From the NCBI GenBank assembly GCA_028284395.1, contig JANQRV010000233.1, forward strand, positions 1 to 32,010: a stretch of 32,010 nt of DNA. Reading direction: 5' to 3'. Positions 24,943 to 32,010 of this stretch are shown here, piece by piece. Source of the stretch: Saprospiraceae bacterium. Lineage in GTDB: Bacteria; Bacteroidota; Bacteroidia; Chitinophagales; Saprospiraceae. Positions within the stretch are counted from its first letter, which is position 1. The number at the start of each line of letters is the position of its first letter. The position numbers and the translations under genes are program-made. The notes below the pieces were generated by a model that was not told the origin of the DNA, made no database searches, and worked only from the letters and a program-made list of their open reading frames with translations.

Positions 24943-25542
24943 TTAAAACAACATCCGAAGGCTGGAATAAGTCAGCCTTTTGGCAGCTTCGTGCTTCCGT
25001 AATTTCTTAAGGGCCCGATAAAGATGATTGGCAACGACCTGGTAAGAAATGGAAAATACATCGGCGATCTCCCGGATACTTAAATTCTGGTAAAATTTCA
25101 GGTAAATAATTTCTCTTTGTCGCGGCGATAATTCGTTGAGCAACTGTAGGATAATTGCCTTGTTCAATTCCTCCGACTCCTCTTTGATGATGATGTCTTC
25201 CTTGCCGATCACAAAAACCTCCGAGACTGATCGCTGATTGGTGACCAGGCGGTCTTGCCTTGCCTTGTCACGTCTTATTTCCAATAATAATTTTCTGCGA
25301 AAAGAGGCCAATAGGTAGGAGACCGGAGAATCGACCTGCTCCGATAGACGAGCCCTATGTTCGTATAAATAAAGAAAAAAATCCTGAATGACATCCTTGA
25401 CGAATTCTTCATCTCCGACCAACTTGAGGCCGTAGTTAAACAAAGGACAATAGAAAGCAGAGAAGAACCTGGAGAAATCTTTTTCTCCTCCGGTTCTGAA
25501 CGAAATCCAGATGGCCTGATGTCCTCTATCCTTTTGCGCCAT
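24943..25542 (-). CDS. ECF-type RNA polymerase sigma factor
   Basis: The product has 199 residues. Region 2 is seen in DEEFVKDVIQDFFLYLYEHR, which recognises the -10 element, and region 4 in LSPRQREIIYLKFYQNLSIR followed by EIADVFSISYQVVANHLYRA, the -35 recognition helix-turn-helix. It resembles the Bacteroidota sigma factors paired with FecR and SusC/SusD systems. The gene is divergent from fecR across a 177-nt AT-rich spacer. This layout supports cell-surface signalling, in which ligand binding by SusC/SusD signals through FecR to release the sigma factor and activate susCD. The ligand is unknown. Confidence 0.92.
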   Translation of the reverse strand: MAQKDRGHQAIWISFRTGGEKDFSRFFSAFYCPLFNYGLKLVGDEEFVKDVIQDFFLYLYEHRARLSEQVDSPVSYLLASFRRKLLLEIRRDKARQDRLVTNQRSVSEVFVIGKEDIIIKEESEELNKAIILQLLNELSPRQREIIYLKFYQNLSIREIADVFSISYQVVANHLYRALKKLRKHEAAKRLTYSSLRMLF

Positions 25543-25641
25543 TCTTTGTCTTTTCTAACTAAAAATACACAAAAAACAATTGAATAATGCAGTTTTATAA
25601 TTTTCAAACCTAATAATTATTCTGTGTTTTTCTCTTTTTTT

Positions 25642-25655
25642 ACCATTAAAATGGT
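25642..25655. promoter_or_regulatory. small palindrome in the sigma factor-fecR spacer
   Basis: ACCATTAAAATGGT is an inverted repeat with ACCAT and ATGGT arms, flanked on each side by runs of seven T residues. It is roughly central in the divergent spacer. The arms are short, so it may be an operator or a weak hairpin; no firm role can be assigned. Confidence 0.2.
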
Positions 25656-25719
25656 TTTTTTAAAAATTTTGGGTTAAAAAATTTCAGCTAGGTGCTCTTT
25701 ATAAATATACAAGTGAATT

Positions 25720-26751
25720 ATGAAAGAAAATGATTACCGTACACTGGAGGATTTGTTAGCGGAGGAATCGTTCCGGCAATGGGTAATGAACGATTCAGGA
25801 GGTGATGATTCCTTTTGGGAAGACTGGGTAAATGAAGCTCCAAAACGGAAGGGCTTGGTTGAAAAAGCGACCGTTATCTTGCGGGGGCTGCCCTTTGAAT
25901 TCCAGGAAAATAACCCGGAGCAAAAAATGATACAGCAGGAATGGGAACGATTGAAGTACCGAGCCGGCAAGGAGGAGCCAGCAAGGATTTCTGCCGTGAA
26001 AACTTCGGTCAAGCGTCGATCTTTATCTACGAAACGGCTGATCAAAGCGGCAGCGGGAATCCTTTTGCTAGCCACTCTAGGGGTGTTGCTACAGAATTAT
26101 GTATTAAATCCACTGGTGAGTTTTCAAACTCCCTTCGGGAAACAGATGAGCGTTGTGTTGCCGGACAGCACTCAAATCATGTTGAATGCCAACTCTGTTT
26201 TGACTTACCGCAAACTGGCACCCCGGAAGGTTTGGTTGGAGGGTGAAGCTTTTTTTCAGGTCAGAAAAAAACCGAGCAACAATGCCAACTTCCTGGTTCT
26301 GACCAACGATCTAACGATAGAGGTGTTGGGAACTACTTTTAATGTAAATGAAAAAGGAAACAAAACGGAAGTCATTTTGGAAGAAGGTCGCATCAAACTA
26401 AACCTGAAAAGGGATTTTGAACAAGAGATCTATATGGCTCCCGGAGAGCTGGTTACCTATTCCGTAAAACAAACCGGAACAATAGAAAAACGCCAAATCA
26501 AACCCCAACGACTCACTTCCTGGAAGGATGGCGTGTTGGAATTTGAGGACGCAGCCCTTAGAGAAGTGATGTCGAGGATAGAAGAGATCTACGGTTGGCG
26601 CCCGGTTTATCAAAAGGAAGAATTAGCCGAAAGAAGAATTTCGATGGGCTTGCCTTCCAATGATTTGGAGACCGTCTTAACAATGCTTAGCCGGGCTATT
26701 GGCATTGAGATCGAAAAAGTGGCAGAAGAACGAACCTTACTGCTGCACTAA
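25720..26751 (+). CDS. FecR-family anti-sigma factor
   Basis: The product has 343 residues. The cytoplasmic N-terminal part (about residues 1-105) holds the sigma-binding region. One transmembrane helix (about 107-127, AAAGILLLATLGVLLQNYV) leads to the periplasmic FecR domain (about 130-235: TPFGKQMSVVLPDSTQIMLN, then KVWLEGEAFFQV) and the C-terminal STN-like DUF4974 domain (about 265-340: FEDAALREVMSRIEEIYGW). The last domain contacts the N-terminal signalling domain of the TonB-dependent transporter. Genes for the sigma factor, FecR, SusC and SusD stand together, so the full surface-signalling chain is present. Confidence 0.93.
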   Translation: MKENDYRTLEDLLAEESFRQWVMNDSGGDDSFWEDWVNEAPKRKGLVEKATVILRGLPFEFQENNPEQKMIQQEWERLKYRAGKEEPARISAVKTSVKRRSLSTKRLIKAAAGILLLATLGVLLQNYVLNPLVSFQTPFGKQMSVVLPDSTQIMLNANSVLTYRKLAPRKVWLEGEAFFQVRKKPSNNANFLVLTNDLTIEVLGTTFNVNEKGNKTEVILEEGRIKLNLKRDFEQEIYMAPGELVTYSVKQTGTIEKRQIKPQRLTSWKDGVLEFEDAALREVMSRIEEIYGWRPVYQKEELAERRISMGLPSNDLETVLTMLSRAIGIEIEKVAEERTLLLH

Positions 26752-26860
26752 AGGACACCCAACACAGAAACTAGACGATATCGGTGAGGTAAAGACTGCA
26801 ATTTACCACACCATTGGCATAGGTAGCGAACAGACCTGTAATGGGATTGTAGTGGCTTGA

Positions 26861-26876
26861 ACGAAACGAAACGAAA
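26861..26876 (+). repeat. short ACGAA tandem repeat before susC
   Basis: The leader of susC contains ACGAA repeated three times with a partial fourth (ACGAAACGAAACGAAA) about 25 nt before the start codon. It probably belongs to the A-rich leader that replaces a Shine-Dalgarno sequence in this phylum. Variation in copy number could alter the spacing of the leader. Confidence 0.4.
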
Positions 26877-26900
26877 CAAGAACAAAAACATCACAGCAAT

Positions 26901-29900
26901 ATGAAAAAATTGAAACTTCAGCTAACGGTTCTCATCTTGCTCCTTTTCGGGATAAGTGTCCAGCCCTTGGGTGGATCTACCACGAAAGTGGATAGGGCAG
27001 ATTCCCACCAGGAGGTTTTGCTGACCGAAGTGCTCGATCAACTCAGTGAGCAATATCAGGTATTCTTTGCTTATGATGCTGATCTTTTGCGAGACATTAT
27101 GGTCGAAGAAGATGCCAGTCATTATGCCTCTGTAGAGGAGGCCATTGGCAACCTACTGGAACGATCTGGATTGAGTTACGATATGATCAACGCAAAATAT
27201 TGTGTCATTTATAAGGATAGCAAAAAGGGTCACCGAACGAAGAAAAGACTAGCGAGAAAAATAAGACAGATTGAAGCCTTGGAAAATAAAGGGATCATCA
27301 GCCTTCAGCGGAACGTCAAGCACAAAAACTACAACTTTCCAGTAGGAGCCTTGACCAGGGGTTATGCTGATTTGACAGCTGCCTTTCCGGTGAATGGCCA
27401 GGTGACCGACCAGGAAGGTTCCCCTTTAATTGGGGTTACCATCCTGGTCAAGGGTACTACCACCGGGACTACCAGTGATTTTAATGGAAACTTCTCGCTG
27501 GAACTCACCGATGGAGATCAAATATTGGTCTTTTCCTATACCGGCTACGAGACGCTGGAAGTGGCGGTCAATCAACGGTCTGATATAGAAGTTGTCTTAA
27601 ACGAATCAATCTCTGAGCTGGATGAAGTCGTGGTAGTCGGTTACGGTACCCAAAGGAGGGCAGATATCACCGGTGCAATCAGCTCAGTCTCTGCCGAAGA
27701 CCTGACCAACACTTCTTATGCCAGTACCGGCGCCTTATTGCAGGGCAAAATTTCGGGCGTAAGAGTAGAAACCAATGGCGGAGAGCCCGGATCCAGCGTC
27801 AACATCGTGATTAGAGGTACAGGGACATTTGGTAATGACCAACCACTTTACGTCGTGGATGGAAACATCGTCGAATCGATGAACTTCCTCAATCCCAACG
27901 ACATCGAATCTGTCGAGGTATTAAAGGATGCCGCTGCCGCCGCCATTTACGGAAATAGAGCGGCAAATGGTGTGGTTTTGATCACCACTAAAAAGGGACA
28001 AGCAGGAGCCATCCGTATCAACCTTGACGCCAAATGGGGCGCCCAAACACCGACTAACACCTTCGACTTTCTCAACGCCCGGCAATACGCAGATTACCGG
28101 AATGCCGCCAACGATAACGACGGTGATCCGCGGGCGGTACCCAACGATACCGGTTTTGACCCCAGCATCGATACCGACTGGCAAGACCTATCTTTGAATA
28201 CGGCTTTGTACCAAGACTATAACCTCAGTGTCTCCGGAGGAGGTGAAAATGCAACCTTTTACATCTCAGGTCAATACCTGGACCAGGAAGGCATTGTGGT
28301 CGACTCCGATTTTAAACGGTACAACCTCCGAGCCAATTCCACCTTCACCAAGGGAATTTTCTCCATGGAAGAGAACCTAGCCCTCAGCCGCGAAGAAAAC
28401 AATCCCAACACTTTTTTTGGAAGAGAGCGGGGTGAAATACCAACGATTCCAGTATACAACGAAGATAACATCGGTGGTTTTGCGGGCATCGACCCAGTTT
28501 TTCACGGGGTTGCCAGAGGCATCAACTGGTATGGCCGGGCCATCTTGGAAGAAAATAAGTTTACGACTGATCGCATTGTCGGCAATATTGCGCCGCAACT
28601 TAAGCTGCTACCGGGCCTTACCTATAAATTAAACCTAAGTCTTGATTATTCCGTGCAGCATAATTATGCTTTTCAGCCGGTCTTTTTCCTGAGTACGTCC
28701 CAGGAAGCTTCCAACGATATCGCCCGACTCAACGAAAGCTATACCCGATTCGTGGGCGTTCTAATTGAAAATACACTCAATTATGCTCAGTCCTTTGGCA
28801 ATCACAACGTGGATCTGTTGGCAGGATATACCAGCCAAAAGGGAGAAGCCCGAAGTGTCAATGGCATCGGTACCAATTTCTCTACCAACGACCAAAGGGT
28901 GCTGTCGGCCGCCATTGACAACACCGATGTAAGGGGCCAATTACAAAAAAATGCCTTACTCTCTGTTTTGGGCCGGATTAACTACAATTATAAAGGCAAA
29001 TACTTACTCAGTGCTACCATCAGGCGGGACGGTTCTTCTCGTTTTGCCGAAGAAAATCGTTGGGGAACTTTTCCCTCCATATCCGCCGGATGGAGGATCA
29101 GCGATGAGGATTTTTTCCCACAAGGTTTCATCACCAATCTAAAAGTTCGGGGAAGTTACGGTGAATTGGGAAGTCAAAACATCGGCAACTTCGACATTGT
29201 CAGTGGTATCAACATCGATAATGGATACAATTACGCCGGTGTAAATAGTGGAACCTCCGCGGGCTCCATCGTTCGGCAGATCGCCAATCGCAATTTGATT
29301 TGGGAGACGACCAAAACAACGAATATCGGGATCGACGCCGGATTTCTGGACGATAAGATCACGCTCACGCTAGAGTATTTCAAAAAGAGATCGGAAGACA
29401 TCTTGACCAATCTTCCGATTCCGCTGCACGGAGGTCTCGGCAATTCATTGCGAAGCAATGCAGCAACCATTGACAACCAGGGTTTTGAACTGGCTGCCAC
29501 CTACCGTGGAGGCTCTTCATTAACGGATTTCTCCTACAGTATCGGTGTTAACCTGACGACGCTCGACAATGAAGTCATTGCACTGGGGGAAGGGGTCAAC
29601 CCAATTACCGGAGGCGGATTTAGTCAATCGGGAGTCTTGGCTACCCGGACCGATGTCGGACAGCCAGTAGCTTCCTTCTACGGTCTTATTGTGGAAGGTT
29701 TGTATCAAACCGAGGCAGAAATTGCTGCCGACGGAAGAACGGATGCCGTCTTAGGGGATTTCAATTACGTAGACATCGATAATGATGGCGACATTGATGA
29801 CGATGACCGTACTTTTCTTGGAGATGCCATTCCGGATCTTACCTACGGCCTTAATTTCAATGCAACGTACAAAAATTTCGATTTTGGAATATTCATTCAG

Positions 29901-30344
29901 GGGGTCTCCGGGATCAATATTTGGAATGGAAAGCGCCTGCAGTTCATTTTGGATGGTAGCGGAGGTAATAAGATTACGGATGTATTGAATGCCTGGACAC
30001 CTCAAAATACAAACACTGATATTCCCCGGCTAACGGTGAGGGATCAGGCGAATAATCGGCGATCGTCCAGCTTTTATGTAGAAGATGGTTCCTACTTACG
30101 ACTGAAAAGCCTTCAAATCGGGTATTCCCTGCCCGACAAGTTGGCTAGCGCATTATCCCTTGGCGGCGCTCGAATCTACATCAGTGGTCAAAATATTTTC
30201 ACCATCACGGATTACACTGGGTACGACCCCGAAATTGGGAGGGGAGGAATTTTTGAAAACACCAGCATTTTCAATGGTGGAGTAGATAGAAACACCTATC
30301 CACAAGCTAAAACGTGGTTTGGCGGCATTCAGGTTAGCTTTTAA
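26901..30344 (+). CDS. susC-like: SusC/RagA-family TonB-linked outer-membrane transporter
   Basis: The product has 1147 residues. Its signal peptide is at about 1-25. An STN (secretin/TonB N-terminal) signalling domain at about 35-110 (LDQLSEQYQVFFAYDADLL) makes it a FecR-coupled transporter. A basic linker of about 50 residues follows, then a carboxypeptidase-regulatory-like domain (about 165-235: VNGQVTDQEGSPLIGVTILV). The plug begins at SELDEVVVVGYGTQRRADIT, and its VRGTG-like and plug motifs (PLYVVDGNIVES, then SVEVLKDAAAAAIYGNRAAN) match the SusC family. The C-terminal barrel ends in Phe. It imports a glycan or peptide ligand with the SusD protein; the substrate cannot be told. The start is ATG 26901. 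Confidence 0.95.
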   Translation: MKKLKLQLTVLILLLFGISVQPLGGSTTKVDRADSHQEVLLTEVLDQLSEQYQVFFAYDADLLRDIMVEEDASHYASVEEAIGNLLERSGLSYDMINAKYCVIYKDSKKGHRTKKRLARKIRQIEALENKGIISLQRNVKHKNYNFPVGALTRGYADLTAAFPVNGQVTDQEGSPLIGVTILVKGTTTGTTSDFNGNFSLELTDGDQILVFSYTGYETLEVAVNQRSDIEVVLNESISELDEVVVVGYGTQRRADITGAISSVSAEDLTNTSYASTGALLQGKISGVRVETNGGEPGSSVNIVIRGTGTFGNDQPLYVVDGNIVESMNFLNPNDIESVEVLKDAAAAAIYGNRAANGVVLITTKKGQAGAIRINLDAKWGAQTPTNTFDFLNARQYADYRNAANDNDGDPRAVPNDTGFDPSIDTDWQDLSLNTALYQDYNLSVSGGGENATFYISGQYLDQEGIVVDSDFKRYNLRANSTFTKGIFSMEENLALSREENNPNTFFGRERGEIPTIPVYNEDNIGGFAGIDPVFHGVARGINWYGRAILEENKFTTDRIVGNIAPQLKLLPGLTYKLNLSLDYSVQHNYAFQPVFFLSTSQEASNDIARLNESYTRFVGVLIENTLNYAQSFGNHNVDLLAGYTSQKGEARSVNGIGTNFSTNDQRVLSAAIDNTDVRGQLQKNALLSVLGRINYNYKGKYLLSATIRRDGSSRFAEENRWGTFPSISAGWRISDEDFFPQGFITNLKVRGSYGELGSQNIGNFDIVSGINIDNGYNYAGVNSGTSAGSIVRQIANRNLIWETTKTTNIGIDAGFLDDKITLTLEYFKKRSEDILTNLPIPLHGGLGNSLRSNAATIDNQGFELAATYRGGSSLTDFSYSIGVNLTTLDNEVIALGEGVNPITGGGFSQSGVLATRTDVGQPVASFYGLIVEGLYQTEAEIAADGRTDAVLGDFNYVDIDNDGDIDDDDRTFLGDAIPDLTYGLNFNATYKNFDFGIFIQGVSGINIWNGKRLQFILDGSGGNKITDVLNAWTPQNTNTDIPRLTVRDQANNRRSSSFYVEDGSYLRLKSLQIGYSLPDKLASALSLGGARIYISGQNIFTITDYTGYDPEIGRGGIFENTSIFNGGVDRNTYPQAKTWFGGIQVSF

Positions 30345-31912
30345 TGAATTATTCAAATTCCACAATTATGCATTCATTCAGATTTAAAATAACTAAAAAA
30401 CTGGTAGCATTAGGAGCCCTCTTTACCTTGCTTACCTTGTTCACTTGTAGCGATGACTTAGACATTACGGACCCCAACCGCTTGAGTCCGGATGTGTTTT
30501 GGAGAAATCAGACGGATGCTGAATCCGGCGTAACCGCGGTTTATGCTTCTCTACCGGCTATTCCAGCCTTCGGCCGCATTGGAGTTGGGCTGTTGCTCAT
30601 CCACCGATCGGACGAAGTGGACCCCTTCCCCCAGATCAATGTCAACGATGGAGGAATTTTTGGTGCCACCCCCGATTTTCCGAGGTTGAGAGAACCCTGG
30701 CAGGAGCTGTACAAACAAATTTCTGCCGCTAATCAAGTGTTGGGCAACGTCCCAAATATTGACATGGATGCCGAACGGAAAGCCCAAATTTTGGGAGAAG
30801 CTCGATTTTTAAGGGCCCACGCCTACTTTTACTTGGTCAATCAATGGGGAAATGTCCCACTGATTTTGGAAGAGATCAACGAAGGAGTAGAGCAGATTTT
30901 CGTGGCAAATTCAACTCCGGACAAGGTCTTCGAAGCCATGATCGAGGATTTAAAACAGGCCCAGAGTTCATTGCCGCAAACGTGGCCGGCGGATCAGGTT
31001 GGAAGGGCATCCTGGGGAGCAGCAACCGCTCTTCTCGGCAAATGCTACCTCTATACTCAACAATGGAGCAACGCCGCGGCCGAGTTTAAGAAAGTGATCG
31101 ACACTGGTTTGTACCAATTGACGGGCGACTACTTCGACAATTTTAGAGAAGAAACCACCAACAATAGTGAGTCCCTATTCGAAGTACAGTACGACGGCAA
31201 TATCACCGGTGGTTGGGGTGGAACCGGGGCCAATGTCTGGCGGGGCCAAGCTTGGGAAGCCGACATCGCACCACGGGCTTTCTCCAGTCAGCAAAGTGTA
31301 TCGGTCAATCAATGGGTTTTCGACCTCTTTATGGCTCAGCAAACGGTTGACGGTGGAGAGGATCCCCGGGCAAAAGCAACGATGGTCTGGAATTATCCTG
31401 GTGCCATGATGTATCAGAAGACCTTTACCGAAGCTTTCAGCGGCGTCGACCTGGATCGCATCTGGGTGCGCAAATATTTGAACTTTGAAAATGAAACCTC
31501 CCTGGCTCCTGGAAGCTGGGCAGGGGACACCAATAATTGGCGGCTGATCCGGTATGCCGACGTGCTGCTCATGTATGCAGAAGCCATCAACGAGAGCAAT
31601 GGACCGACTCCGGATGCTTTCGATGCGATCAACACCGTTCGCGCAAGAGCCAATATGCCTGCGTACGCAGGTATGGACCAAGCTACCTTACGGCAGGCCA
31701 TCCGCGATGAGCGGGTGCGCGAGCTGGCAATCGAAGGGTATCGGTGGTGGGATTTGCTGCGTTGGGGAATTGCCGCCGAACGTTTTCAAAACAATCCCGA
31801 TCTTAGAGGAAACAGTGGCGGACAGTTTGTGACCGGCAAGCACGAATACTATCCACTACCACGGCAAGATGTAGACAGCAATCCCAACTTGAATCAAAAT
31901 CCGGGATATTGA
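30344..31912 (+). CDS. susD-like: SusD/RagB-family outer-membrane lipoprotein
   Basis: The product has 522 residues. The N-terminus has a lipoprotein signal with FTC (lipid on C35 if the first ATG is used), followed by SDDLDITDPN. Tetratricopeptide-like helices (about 110-260: ILGEARFLRAHAYFYLVNQW) and the C-terminal SusD motif (IRDERVRELAIEGYRWWDLL, then WG) identify the family. The protein lies on top of the SusC barrel and binds ligand. The first ATG overlaps the susC stop as TAATG, which implies coupling; an in-frame ATG at 30368 gives a more usual signal peptide length. No glycoside hydrolase or peptidase gene follows inside the window, so the substrate is open. Confidence 0.93.
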   Translation: MNYSNSTIMHSFRFKITKKLVALGALFTLLTLFTCSDDLDITDPNRLSPDVFWRNQTDAESGVTAVYASLPAIPAFGRIGVGLLLIHRSDEVDPFPQINVNDGGIFGATPDFPRLREPWQELYKQISAANQVLGNVPNIDMDAERKAQILGEARFLRAHAYFYLVNQWGNVPLILEEINEGVEQIFVANSTPDKVFEAMIEDLKQAQSSLPQTWPADQVGRASWGAATALLGKCYLYTQQWSNAAAEFKKVIDTGLYQLTGDYFDNFREETTNNSESLFEVQYDGNITGGWGGTGANVWRGQAWEADIAPRAFSSQQSVSVNQWVFDLFMAQQTVDGGEDPRAKATMVWNYPGAMMYQKTFTEAFSGVDLDRIWVRKYLNFENETSLAPGSWAGDTNNWRLIRYADVLLMYAEAINESNGPTPDAFDAINTVRARANMPAYAGMDQATLRQAIRDERVRELAIEGYRWWDLLRWGIAAERFQNNPDLRGNSGGQFVTGKHEYYPLPRQDVDSNPNLNQNPGY

Positions 31913-31943
31913 TCTAGATTTGCTTTAAGTGCTTATTGAACAG

Positions 31944-31974
31944 AGAGATCTTGCCGCATAGCAAGATCTCTTTT
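31944..31974 (+). terminator. hairpin terminator after susD
   Basis: AGAGATCTTGC at 31944-31954 pairs exactly with GCAAGATCTCT at 31961-31971 around a six-base loop CGCATA, and TTT follows. It lies 31 nt after the susD stop and marks the end of the fecR-susC-susD unit. No further gene is visible before the window ends. Confidence 0.75.
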
Positions 31975-32010
31975 GTCATTCTTAATCCTATGTTGCAGCG
32001 ATTATTCACC

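Noticed and set aside
26752-26900. TTGGCATAGGTAGCGA before susC as a sigma-54 promoter.
   Set aside because: The -24-like part is partial and no TTGC occurs at the required spacing; this unit is more likely controlled by its own ECF sigma factor.

Overview
The window looks like a chromosome segment from a Bacteroidota, most likely a Saprospiria/Lewinella-type marine or soil bacterium (lineage is inference). The signs are a SusC/SusD pair behind an ECF sigma factor and FecR anti-sigma factor, several MacB/FtsX-type permeases, DUF2911 and PepSY-like exported proteins, A-rich leaders instead of clear Shine-Dalgarno sites, and moderate GC. No phage, insertion sequence, CRISPR array, rRNA or tRNA gene was recognised.

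Layout. (1) 1-3340, plus strand: a Crp/Fnr-type regulator, a membrane-anchored SRPBCC protein, an AraC-family regulator and an SDR oxidoreductase, closed by a perfect hairpin at 3311-3340. (2) 3357-7506: a minus-strand exported tandem DUF2911 protein, divergent from a PadR regulator whose gene overlaps a large FtsX-type permease; two identical 16-nt direct repeats precede padR. (3) 7507-8208, minus: an S51 peptidase gene broken by one in-frame stop between its catalytic Asp and His codons. (4) 8209-8703: a strange island holding an array of eighteen 9-nt units whose polarity flips part way (7 units, then 11 of the reverse-complement type). One frame of the array is open and ends in an ATGA overlap with a 58-codon membrane-protein ORF.

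(5) 8781-15778, minus: a tight seven-gene unit, read in the order isochorismatase-like hydrolase, YtcJ-like amidohydrolase, YceI, alginate-export-type beta-barrel, Tat-exported tyrosinase, SCO copper chaperone, DoxX. Gaps are 44 nt or less, with a 14-nt overlap between tyrosinase and SCO. Divergent from it at 16056-18179 is a three-PAS, sigma-54-dependent activator with intact GAFTGA. The 277-bp spacer holds a near-perfect sigma-54 promoter facing the operon and inverted repeats suitable for an upstream activator site. This is the strongest candidate for an undescribed system: a PAS-sensed, sigma-54-driven envelope module for oxidising or handling phenolic/quinone-type compounds with a copper enzyme (function inferred).

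(6) 18237-24912: a CPBP intramembrane protease, a small lipoprotein, a second FtsX-type permease with its own sigma-54-like element, a PepSY-like exported protein and a secreted copper amine oxidase with complete TPQ and copper ligands. (7) 24943-31912: ECF sigma factor divergent from FecR, SusC and SusD, a cell-surface-signalling nutrient-uptake locus of unknown substrate, closed by a hairpin terminator at 31944-31974.
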